Below are positions 1-5,523 of a DNA stretch of 13,084 bases, one piece after another. The DNA is from Bacteroidota bacterium (GTDB lineage Bacteria > Bacteroidota > Ignavibacteria > Ignavibacteriales > Ignavibacteriaceae): NCBI GenBank assembly GCA_023406915.1, contig JAEXTR010000010.1:1-13084 (forward strand), given 5' to 3'. Position 1 is the stretch's first letter; each line of letters begins with the position of its first letter. The translations under genes and the position numbers were made by a program. The notes under the pieces were generated by a model. It was not told the DNA's origin, made no database searches, and worked only from the letters and a program-made list of their open reading frames with translations.

Positions 1-1
1 C

Positions 2-226
2 TTCCATTGGTATTATGCGGGTGGAATTGTGTTGCTCTATCTGTTTGTGACCATATTTTCATTTGAGAATATCATCTATACAGCTATAAAGATTTTCTAT
101 GAGATAGAATTTATCCCCTGGCTTTTATGGTTGATTATTTTACCAGTCAGCATTGTGTTTGCCCTTGGATTATTCTGGACAAACACAATGCGTCATCGGC
201 TATTATTTGGAAAGGATGCTCGTTAG
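2..226 (+). CDS. C-terminal end of an unidentified membrane protein (partial)
   Basis: An open frame enters from the left edge of the window and ends at a TAG at 224-226. About 74 residues are visible, with no stop before the edge, so the true start lies outside. The visible part is very hydrophobic: one likely membrane segment at about residues 7-20, a second and stronger one at about residues 40-58 rich in Trp, Leu and Ile, then a short basic tail (RHRLLFGKDAR) that would probably face the cytoplasm. A GTG at 29 could serve as a start, but the frame and its hydrophobic character continue upstream of it, so a gene tail is more likely than a 65-residue protein. I do not recognise the family. 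Its stop codon overlaps that of the convergent lepB by 4 bp, leaving no room for a terminator between them. Confidence 0.6.
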   Translation, partial: FHWYYAGGIVLLYLFVTIFSFENIIYTAIKIFYEIEFIPWLLWLIILPVSIVFALGLFWTNTMRHRLLFGKDAR

Positions 227-1161
227 TCGATCAGCCTCAGGATTCGGTCAGTTCTGATTGAAGCAATAAGCTTGAAGATTTTGGAGAATGGAATCTCACG
301 ATCCCATGAGAAGAGCACGAGAAATGCCTGACCAACTACGAGGTCGCGCGGTACATAACCCCAGAATCGGCTATCCAGACTGTTATTTCTGTTATCCCCC
401 ATCATGAAGTAGTGATCTTTTTTGAAAGTGTAAGAAGTGACTTCTTTATCCTGAATGAGGATTTTGCCATTTCTCACGGTCACAACATCTTCGCCGAACT
501 CACGATTAATCGTAGTTCGCCATTCGTTAATATTTTCCAAACTGAGCTGTACGGATGAACCTTCTTTAGGAACCCAGAGTGGTCCATAGTTATCCTCGTT
601 CCACGGTTTTCCGGGGGGGAAAATATCAGGGTTCACAATCCCCTTGGGTGTTGATTGACGAGCGGCATACTGCACATACGGGGGTATGTGGTTTTCTTTT
701 CCGTTCACGTAAATGATACGGTTCCGGATTTCAATCGTATCACCTGGCATACCAATCAATCGCTTAACGTAGTTCAGATTTAATTCTGTAGGTTTGATCA
801 GATCACGGTCACCTGTGTATTCAAAAACCACTATGTCACCGCGTTCAGGTTCTTTAACAGACGGTAAGGTAAAGAAGGGGAGTGCAACCTCGGTAAACGG
901 TATGTAACGGGGTGAGGATGCGCCATAGATGAATTTATTGACTATGACGAAATCCCCTACCAGGATGGTGCCTTCCATAGACCCTGTTGGTATGCGGGTA
1001 TTCTGAATAATAAAAGTGATGATAAATAAAGCGGCAATGGCGGCATAGCCGAATTGCTTGAAGAACTCGATAATCTTTTCTTTGATGGTTTGAGGTTTCT
1101 TCTTTTCATCCTCAGGATCAACAATTCCAATGAATCGCAATAATCTTTTCTTAAAGGTCAA
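223..1161 (-). CDS. lepB: Signal peptidase I (LepB), membrane-bound leader peptidase
   Basis: This S26-family serine protease removes signal peptides from exported proteins at the outer face of the cytoplasmic membrane. After a basic N-terminus there is one membrane segment (about residues 37-53), directly followed by the box holding the nucleophile: Ser61 in SMEGT, where most relatives have SMxPT. The general-base Lys133 is in YVKRLIGMPGD, and GDNRNNSLDSR (255-265) is the conserved box E. At 312 residues it is long for the family because of roughly 100 residues between the Lys box and box E, as in many Bacteroidota. The start is a TTG: an in-frame TAA lies three codons upstream, and AAGGAG sits 9 nt before it, so no ATG upstream is possible. 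It is the last gene of the amylase-gatB-lepB set, 13 bp after gatB. Family assignment is very safe. Confidence 0.95.
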   Translation of the reverse strand: MTFKKRLLRFIGIVDPEDEKKKPQTIKEKIIEFFKQFGYAAIAALFIITFIIQNTRIPTGSMEGTILVGDFVIVNKFIYGASSPRYIPFTEVALPFFTLPSVKEPERGDIVVFEYTGDRDLIKPTELNLNYVKRLIGMPGDTIEIRNRIIYVNGKENHIPPYVQYAARQSTPKGIVNPDIFPPGKPWNEDNYGPLWVPKEGSSVQLSLENINEWRTTINREFGEDVVTVRNGKILIQDKEVTSYTFKKDHYFMMGDNRNNSLDSRFWGYVPRDLVVGQAFLVLFSWDREIPFSKIFKLIASIRTDRILRLID

Positions 1162-1170
1162 GGGGTATTA

Positions 1171-1176
1171 CTCCTT
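1171..1176 (-). promoter_or_regulatory. Ribosome binding site that fixes the TTG start of lepB
   Basis: On the minus strand, AAGGAG lies 9 nt upstream of the TTG at 1161 and overlaps the TAA stop codon of gatB (1175-1177). A strong Shine-Dalgarno site on the upstream stop codon supports both the rare TTG start and translational coupling of lepB to gatB. Confidence 0.75.
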
Positions 1177-2617
1177 ATGAGTTTCTGTTATTATGTATAG
1201 TATCTAAAATTATTTCCTGCACGCGTTTCGCATTCAGTTTCCCTCCGCCTGCACGCATTATTCTTCCGGTGAAGAATCCGAGTACTTTTTCTTTACCTTC
1301 CCTTAGCTGTTGAGCTTCATCAGGATGGTTTTGAATAGCTTCTGCAACTAATCTTTCAATTTCAGAGTCATCATTGATCAGTCGGAGATTTCTTTCCTCT
1401 ATTATCTGAACCGGGTGTTTCTGCTCCTCATAGCAAAACTGGAGTACACTTTTTGCCAGAGTTGGCGAAAGGGTACCCAACCTAATCAGACTGATGATGT
1501 AGCCCAGATGTTCCGCCGGAACGGGATACTCTTCGATGCTTATCTTTTGCTCATTGAGGGTTTTGAGTACTTCACCCAGAATAAAGTTACTGACTGTTTT
1601 GGGATCATTGCAGAAAGCTTGAGCTAGTTCAAAATACTCGGCTAAACGACGCTCCTGTGTAAGAATATCTGCTTCATACTCAGTTAGTCCGCATGCTGAG
1701 ATAAACCGTTCTTTCTTTGCTGCTGGCAGTTCAGGAAGGGTATCGTGAACTTTCTTGAGCAGCTGATCGGTGACAACTACCGATGGCAGATCAGGCTCAG
1801 GGAAGTACCGATAATCGTGGGACTCTTCTTTTGAACGCATGGAGCGGGCAATTTCTGCAGTTTCATCCCAGAGAAGAGTCTCCTGAATTATTGTTCCGCC
1901 CGCATTCAGAATATCTGTCTGTCGTTCTATTTCAAAATGAATTGCTTTCTCAATATGACGGAAACTATTCATGTTTTTAAGCTCAGTTTTAGTCCCGAGT
2001 TTAGTGTCACCTTTTCTTCTGATTGAGACATTGGCATCACATCGTAGCGACCCCTCTTCCATGTTGCCGTCGCAGATGCCCAGGTACCGGACTATTTGTC
2101 TTATCTGCTGCATATAGGCAACTGCCCCAGCAGGTGATGAAATATCAGGTTCGCTTACAATCTCGATTAAAGGGGTGCCGCAGCGGTTCATATCAATACG
2201 GGTTGCATCACCACGATCATGGATAGACTTTCCGGCATCCTCCTCCAGATGAATCCGATTGATCCTTACTGTGCAACTTCCCTCTGAAGTATTGACCACG
2301 AGGTGACCATTGGAGCAAACAGGTACATCATACTGAGAAATCTGGTATCCTTTCGGAAGGTCAGGGTAAAAATAGTGCTTTCTTGCAAAATATGATGGTG
2401 AGTTTATTCTGCAGTTGAGTGCCAGCCCCATTGCTACAGCAAAGCGCAGAGCCTGTTCATAGAGAACTGGAAGACTGCCAGGTAAGCCCGTACACACAGG
2501 GCATATATTGGTATTAGGCTCGGAATGAAAGAGTGTGCTGCAACTACAAAAAATTTTTGTTCTTGTGGAAAGTTGAGCGTGGACTTCCAACCCAATAACT
2601 GCTTCGAAATCAGACAT
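1175..2617 (-). CDS. gatB: Aspartyl/glutamyl-tRNA(Asn/Gln) amidotransferase subunit B
   Basis: GatB is the kinase/tRNA-binding subunit of the GatCAB complex. The complex converts misacylated Glu-tRNA(Gln) and Asp-tRNA(Asn) to the Gln and Asn forms in organisms lacking the direct synthetases. The N-terminus EAVIGLEVHAQL is the family signature. Cys24, Cys26, Cys39 and Cys42 (CSC and CPVC) form the zinc site found in many GatB proteins. KHYFYPDLPKGYQISQ (from residue 80) is the catalytic-cradle signature, and the C-terminal helical YqeY-like tail ends with GKLNAKRVQEI. I chose the ATG at 2617, giving 480 residues, because it puts EAVIGLEVH at residue 5 as in relatives. A start at 2662 would add 15 unconserved residues and overlap the amylase gene by 31 bp. 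The gap to the amylase stop is then 14 bp. gatA and gatC are not in the window. Confidence 0.97.
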   Translation of the reverse strand: MSDFEAVIGLEVHAQLSTRTKIFCSCSTLFHSEPNTNICPVCTGLPGSLPVLYEQALRFAVAMGLALNCRINSPSYFARKHYFYPDLPKGYQISQYDVPVCSNGHLVVNTSEGSCTVRINRIHLEEDAGKSIHDRGDATRIDMNRCGTPLIEIVSEPDISSPAGAVAYMQQIRQIVRYLGICDGNMEEGSLRCDANVSIRRKGDTKLGTKTELKNMNSFRHIEKAIHFEIERQTDILNAGGTIIQETLLWDETAEIARSMRSKEESHDYRYFPEPDLPSVVVTDQLLKKVHDTLPELPAAKKERFISACGLTEYEADILTQERRLAEYFELAQAFCNDPKTVSNFILGEVLKTLNEQKISIEEYPVPAEHLGYIISLIRLGTLSPTLAKSVLQFCYEEQKHPVQIIEERNLRLINDDSEIERLVAEAIQNHPDEAQQLREGKEKVLGFFTGRIMRAGGGKLNAKRVQEIILDTIHNNRNS

Positions 2618-2631
2618 ACGATGCGTAATGC

Positions 2632-3972
2632 CTACTGCTTGACCAAAACGAGATATTGCCACGGCTTGAGGTCGAGCGTTACTGCATTGCTTGCACGGAA
2701 TTCCTCACCCGTGAATAAGTCAATATATTTGCCCGCCATAATCGTGCCTTTCAGTGTTACCTTCTGCTGTACTGCACTGAGATTGGCAATAGTAAGCACT
2801 TTATCTGTTCCCGCAATTCGTGTATAGGCAAGTACTTGATTCTTATTTGACTGGATAAAAGTAAGCTTTCCCCCCAGTTTGCCGTTCCAAAGGGCGCGAT
2901 TCTCTTTTTTGAGTCGATTTAGTTTTGTATACCATTCTTTTGCAGGATGATTATTCCACTGAATCGTATCTTTTTCAAAAAACGGGAGTTGTCGGTTTAG
3001 TCCTGCTTCCTGTCCTGAGTAAATCAGTGGCATTCCGGGCAGTGTGTAGGTAAGAACCGCGAAAGTGAAGAATCCATCACCCATTCTTTCAAATTCAGTT
3101 CCATTCCAGCTGTTCTCATCATGATTTGAGGTGAACAGCATTCTGTATGCGTTTGTGTGGAAGAGCTTTTGTTCCTTTTGGATCTGATTCACGATCTCTT
3201 TTGTGGATTTCTTCCCTTTGGCGATATCATTAAAAATATGGTGGATATCCCAGGCATAAGTCATGTCAAAGGCAGATTCATGCATCGTAAATGACTCATC
3301 CTCAGCGAGCATGAACACCGGTTTAATCTTATCGAGTCGTTTCCTTGCGGCATTCCAGAACTCCATAGGCACCATACCAGCAACATCGCACCTGTAACCA
3401 TCGATATTAAATTCTTCTACCCAGAATTCAAGGGCTTTGATCATATATTCGTGAAGCGCCGGGTTTGCAAAATTAAGATCAATCACATCTGACCAGTCGG
3501 CTACAGGAGGAGCGAAGTTGCCTTTGCTGTCTTTCGTATAGAAATCCGGATTGGTTTTTGTGAGCGGGTTATCCCAGGCGGTATGATTTGCCACCCAGTC
3601 GATGATGATGTACATCCCGAGTTCGTGCGCCTTTTTTACCAGTTCACGGAAGTCCTGTTTTGTACCCATCTCAGGATTCACGGCAAGGTAATCTTTTACA
3701 GAATAATAGCTTCCAAGTGATCCTTTCCGGTTCACTTCCCCAATAGGATGGATAGGCATCAACCATAAGATACCAACTCCCATTTCCTTCAATCGGGGGA
3801 GGTGCTCGGCAAATTCTCTGAAGGTACCTGAAGGGGTGAATTGACGAACATTGACCTCATAAATTGAGAGGTTTTTGCTCCAATCCGGCGGTGCGATGGT
3901 GGTTTTTTTCTGAGGGAAAAGAAGCGTCGATAATGAGATCATAAGTAAGGCGAAAATGGCGTTTTTTATCAT
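2632..3972 (-). CDS. Secreted GH13-family alpha-amylase
   Basis: This glycoside hydrolase acts on alpha-1,4-glucans or maltodextrins outside the cytoplasm. The N-terminus (MIKNAIFALLMISLSTLLF) is a signal peptide: a Lys followed by a hydrophobic stretch to about residue 19. No lipobox Cys is visible. The TIM barrel has all four GH13 regions: DWVANH (125-130), GYRCD with the nucleophile Asp196, MLAED with the acid/base Glu224, and SNHD with Asp285 stabilising the transition state. GMPLIYSGQE follows, as in active members. A C-terminal beta domain covers about residues 370-446. The length (446) is usual for compact GH13 enzymes without carbohydrate-binding modules. Substrate preference (starch, maltodextrin, cyclodextrin) cannot be read from the sequence. 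The start is an ATG with only a weak ribosome binding site. It is the first gene of a run with gatB and lepB, an odd functional mix. Confidence 0.92.
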   Translation of the reverse strand: MIKNAIFALLMISLSTLLFPQKKTTIAPPDWSKNLSIYEVNVRQFTPSGTFREFAEHLPRLKEMGVGILWLMPIHPIGEVNRKGSLGSYYSVKDYLAVNPEMGTKQDFRELVKKAHELGMYIIIDWVANHTAWDNPLTKTNPDFYTKDSKGNFAPPVADWSDVIDLNFANPALHEYMIKALEFWVEEFNIDGYRCDVAGMVPMEFWNAARKRLDKIKPVFMLAEDESFTMHESAFDMTYAWDIHHIFNDIAKGKKSTKEIVNQIQKEQKLFHTNAYRMLFTSNHDENSWNGTEFERMGDGFFTFAVLTYTLPGMPLIYSGQEAGLNRQLPFFEKDTIQWNNHPAKEWYTKLNRLKKENRALWNGKLGGKLTFIQSNKNQVLAYTRIAGTDKVLTIANLSAVQQKVTLKGTIMAGKYIDLFTGEEFRASNAVTLDLKPWQYLVLVKQ

Positions 3973-4032
3973 AAGGAATCTTCAATTTGGATGACTGAGT
4001 GTTGAAAATGATATCTAAGCCTGCAATATAGC

Positions 4033-4063
4033 AAAAATAAGGCTTCTGAGGGAATAGAATCCT
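4033..4063 (-). terminator. Probable intrinsic terminator after the NusG-like gene
   Basis: Read on the minus strand, AGGATTCT (4063-4056) can pair with AGAAGCCT (4047-4040) across an 8-nt loop, with one internal A-G mismatch, and is directly followed by TATTTTT. It lies 60-95 nt after the stop of the NusG-like gene and before the amylase gene, the expected place for a terminator. The T-rich tail also contains TATTTTTG, an exact match to the Bacteroidota -7 box TAnnTTTG. The same bases could therefore be part of the amylase promoter, although no -33 box was seen at the right distance. No folding energy was computed. Confidence 0.4.
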
Positions 4064-4125
4064 GTATTGCGGGAATCAAACAAAGCTATGGGACTAGTGC
4101 ACATGCCAGATTTTAATGAGCCCCC

Positions 4126-4620
4126 CTAAAAACTGGTCTGTGCAACAACACTTTCACGGGGGAGCTTTGCAACAATGGTGCGGTTCATAAATTCCAGCGT
4201 GACAAAAATCGTATCACCATCAGGAGAGTGAGCTATTTCGCCAACAACCCCCTCAAATGGACCAGAAATGACTTTCACCTTTGCCCCCTTGAGAATCCCA
4301 TTATGGACCCATACTTCCTGTGTTTTTTCTAGGAACGAGCGTAGATTTTCAATCTGCCAGTCAGGAATGATTGCAGGCTTCCCGGCAAAAAAAAGAGTTC
4401 TGATAATGTACTGGTTTTCCATCACCAGCAGACGGTCTTTTTCCGATACCTTGGCAAAAACATAGCTTCTTATGACAGGTTCAATGACCCTTTTTTTTCT
4501 GTCACTCCATTGTGACTCCCGTTCCACCACAGGCAGGTAATGCTCAATTTCAATATCTTTTAGGTACGCCGCAGCTTTGAACTCGCAGCGGGGTTTTGTA
4601 TAAAAGGCGAACCAGTTCAT
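4126..4620 (-). CDS. NusG-like transcription antiterminator (UpxY/RfaH type)
   Basis: This is a specialised paralogue of NusG, a factor that rides on RNA polymerase and usually helps it through long surface-polysaccharide operons. The NGN domain starts at WFAFYTKPRCEFKAA and contains the conserved block from QWSDRKKRV to RSYVFAK. A KOW motif follows near the C-terminus (GAKVKVISGPFEGVVGEI). The length of about 164 residues fits UpxY/RfaH-class proteins. I prefer the ATG at 4620: an in-frame TTG three codons earlier is possible, but the NGN core starts right after the ATG. In Bacteroides, upxY is the first gene of the capsule operon it controls. Here the gene faces away from the glycan operon, separated by about 900 bp. 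The coding sequence holds a T8 tract (4491-4498) and an A8 tract (4387-4394), where slippage would break the frame. Its role on the neighbouring operon is inferred from position. Confidence 0.88.
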   Translation of the reverse strand: MNWFAFYTKPRCEFKAAAYLKDIEIEHYLPVVERESQWSDRKKRVIEPVIRSYVFAKVSEKDRLLVMENQYIIRTLFFAGKPAIIPDWQIENLRSFLEKTQEVWVHNGILKGAKVKVISGPFEGVVGEIAHSPDGDTIFVTLEFMNRTIVAKLPRESVVAQTSF

Positions 4621-4649
4621 GAATCTCAATTTGTATTTTCAGTTACGTA

Positions 4650-4679
4650 AACATAGGAAGAATGATTGAAGTGTTGCAA
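4650..4679 (-). promoter_or_regulatory. Candidate promoter of the NusG-like gene
   Basis: On the minus strand TTGCAA (4679-4674) and TATGTT (4655-4650) are separated by 18 nt, about 30 bp upstream of the ATG. The downstream element extends to TATGTTTA, one base off the Bacteroidota -7 consensus TAnnTTTG, with TTG about 21 nt before it. Each hexamer matches the sigma-70 consensus at 4 of 6 bases, so the call is tentative. One copy of an 11-bp direct repeat lies in the spacer and another just upstream of the -35 element. Confidence 0.35.
4660..4670 (+). repeat. Direct repeat copy 1 (GAATGATTGAA)
   Basis: First copy of an 11-bp perfect direct repeat. It lies in the spacer of the candidate promoter of the NusG-like gene, about 40-50 bp upstream of its ATG, and pairs with the copy at 4685-4695, a start-to-start distance of 25 bp. 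It may be half of a regulator site. Confidence 0.6.
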
Positions 4680-4684
4680 GACTC

Positions 4685-4695
4685 GAATGATTGAA
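4685..4695 (+). repeat. Direct repeat copy 2 (GAATGATTGAA)
   Basis: Second perfect copy of the 11-bp repeat, just upstream of the TTGCAA element. Two copies 25 bp apart, about two and a half helical turns, flanking the -35 element is a layout seen for operators. No binding protein can be named. Confidence 0.6.
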
Positions 4696-4784
4696 ATCTT
4701 TTTAAGTGACATTCTCATCATGTGATTAGGCCCACCAGGAATATTAGGAAATCATTAAGTGGAATGCCTTGGAAGAAAATAATC

Positions 4785-4815
4785 TTGCTCTAAAACGCAG
4801 TCTTGATTACATTTG
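4785..4815 (+). promoter_or_regulatory. Candidate Bacteroidota-type promoter for the glycan operon
   Basis: TACATTTG at 4808-4815 matches the Bacteroidota -7 box TAnnTTTG exactly, and a TTG (4785-4787) lies 20 nt before it, near the expected place of the -33 TTTG box. Transcription would run rightward, giving a leader of about 700 nt before the first glycan gene. The motif is short and can arise by chance in AT-rich DNA. Confidence 0.3.
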
Positions 4816-5110
4816 TGAAGAAAAATCAAAAAAAAGAGTGTGCTTCAAGGATTGCTGGTGGATCTGATTCAGAATTCCTATTTGGCAGTCTTTGGTTTCT
4901 TATGCGAAAGACCATTTCCGTAGTTACTTATATCTATTCCGGTAAGACCATATCATTTTATCGAGCTTTCCACCCCCCCCAGGATTGTTTTTTAAATTAC
5001 ATAAACCTGAAGGAAAGTCTACAATCCTTCCATGGTATACATGTGCCCATGGCTCCATTAAAGGGGGAGATGATGGGATATAGTAACTTTTAGTTCTTAT
5101 GGAACGGGAT

Positions 5111-5139
5111 CTATGTTGATAATCATCGGAGCAGCATAG
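5111..5139 (+). repeat. Inverted repeat / possible leader hairpin
   Basis: CTATGTTG (5111-5118) can pair with CAGCATAG (5132-5139) with one G-U pair and a 13-nt loop. It is the best-paired short hairpin in the spacer but has no T tract behind it, so it is not a standard terminator. It could be a leader RNA structure or a chance pairing. Confidence 0.3.
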
Positions 5140-5287
5140 TTTGGAAATCAATTCAGTAAATTACTCCTCGGGCAGTCAAATAACTCTTGTGTTTACAATC
5201 ACTTACACATTGCATAATCTTGTTAGCCAAGGTTTAAATTGGTAAATTTAAGATTGTATTTAAATATACTCAGCATGTGACTGAGGT

Positions 5288-5299
5288 GGCGTAGCTGCG
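5288..5299 (+). promoter_or_regulatory. Sequence resembling an ops (RfaH recruitment) element
   Basis: GGCGTAGCTGCG resembles the enterobacterial ops element GGCGGTAGCGTG after removal of one G, sharing GGCG and GTAGC. It follows a small inverted repeat (CTCAG/CTGAG, 5269-5285), lies on the strand of the glycan operon and is about 225 bp upstream of its first gene. The ops consensus is from enterics, and conservation in this lineage is not established, so this is a weak call motivated by the adjacent NusG-like gene. Confidence 0.2.
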
Positions 5300-5358
5300 T
5301 TATTTTTATTCTGGTGATGAATTTTACATTTTTTGGATAGAAGTCGGTGGCTGGTTGG

Positions 5359-5394
5359 ACCGTTACATAGGTGTTGCTGATTAATACCGTTACA
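5359..5394 (+). repeat. 9-bp direct repeat (ACCGTTACA x2)
   Basis: ACCGTTACA occurs at 5359-5367 and 5386-5394, with starts 27 bp apart, about 130-165 bp upstream of the first glycan gene. A shorter relative (ACCGTA) occurs at 5492-5497. This could be a pair of regulator sites. No known operator was recognised. Confidence 0.4.
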
Positions 5395-5429
5395 AAAGTT
5401 CAACTGATATCGAGAATATCGGAACGAAT

Positions 5430-5450
5430 CTTAACAGAAGTTTTGTTAAG
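5430..5450 (+). repeat. 7-bp inverted repeat upstream of the glycan operon
   Basis: CTTAACA (5430-5436) and TGTTAAG (5444-5450) are perfect inverted arms around 7 nt, ending 73 bp before the first ATG. The right arm overlaps TTGTTA (5443-5448), which could act as a -35 element with TAATAA at 5467-5472 (18-nt spacer). That would make the repeat an operator candidate. Equally it may be a leader hairpin. Confidence 0.35.
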
Positions 5451-5523
5451 TTACTTCCACAATTACTAATAATTTACTTTTAATAATGTTTACCGTATCT
5501 CAAACATCAAAGAGAGAAACACT

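Larger units (their letters stand above)
4630..5523. other. AT-rich gene-free regulatory spacer between the NusG-like gene and the glycan operon
   Basis: No convincing gene is present in these roughly 890 bp. Two open frames (4803-5093 + and 4924-5151 -) give proteins of irregular composition with no family resemblance. What can be seen: the promoter and 11-bp repeats near the left end; a TAnnTTTG-type promoter candidate on + at 4785-4815; a C8 tract at 4973-4980; inverted repeats at 4981-5028 (8-bp arms), 5030-5052 (CCATGG arms), 5111-5139 (8-bp arms with one G-U pair) and 5269-5285 (5-bp arms); an ops-like string at 5288-5299; a repeated ACCGTTACA; and a CTTAACA inverted repeat at 5430-5450. 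A weaker sigma-70-like pair, TTTACA/CATAAT with a 15-nt spacer, lies at 5192-5218. If any of these + promoters is used, the operon has a leader of about 300-700 nt, which suits control by an antiterminator. Confidence 0.6.

Noticed and set aside
2525..2827. 100-codon + frame across the gatB/amylase junction
   Set aside because: Runs antisense to the conserved N-terminus of GatB and the C-terminus of the amylase; no independent support.
4643..4650. TTACGTAA palindrome upstream of the NusG-like gene
   Set aside because: A perfect 8-bp palindrome, but single and short; too likely by chance to call an operator.
4803..5093. Open frame of 96 codons on the + strand in the spacer
   Set aside because: TTG start, no ribosome binding site seen, irregular composition and no family resemblance; it overlaps an opposite open frame and looks like random AT-rich sequence.
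4924..5151. Open frame of 75 codons on the minus strand in the spacer
   Set aside because: Contains a poly-Gly stretch from the C8 tract and no recognisable motif; it overlaps the other spurious frame.
5234..5251. AT-only inverted repeat TTAAATT/AATTTAA
   Set aside because: Low-complexity pairing expected in AT-rich DNA, with no GC pair and no conserved context.
4640..5523. Invertible promoter as in Bacteroides capsule loci
   Set aside because: I looked for longer matching inverted arms flanking a promoter. Only arms of 5-8 bp with short loops were found, and no invertase gene is in the window.
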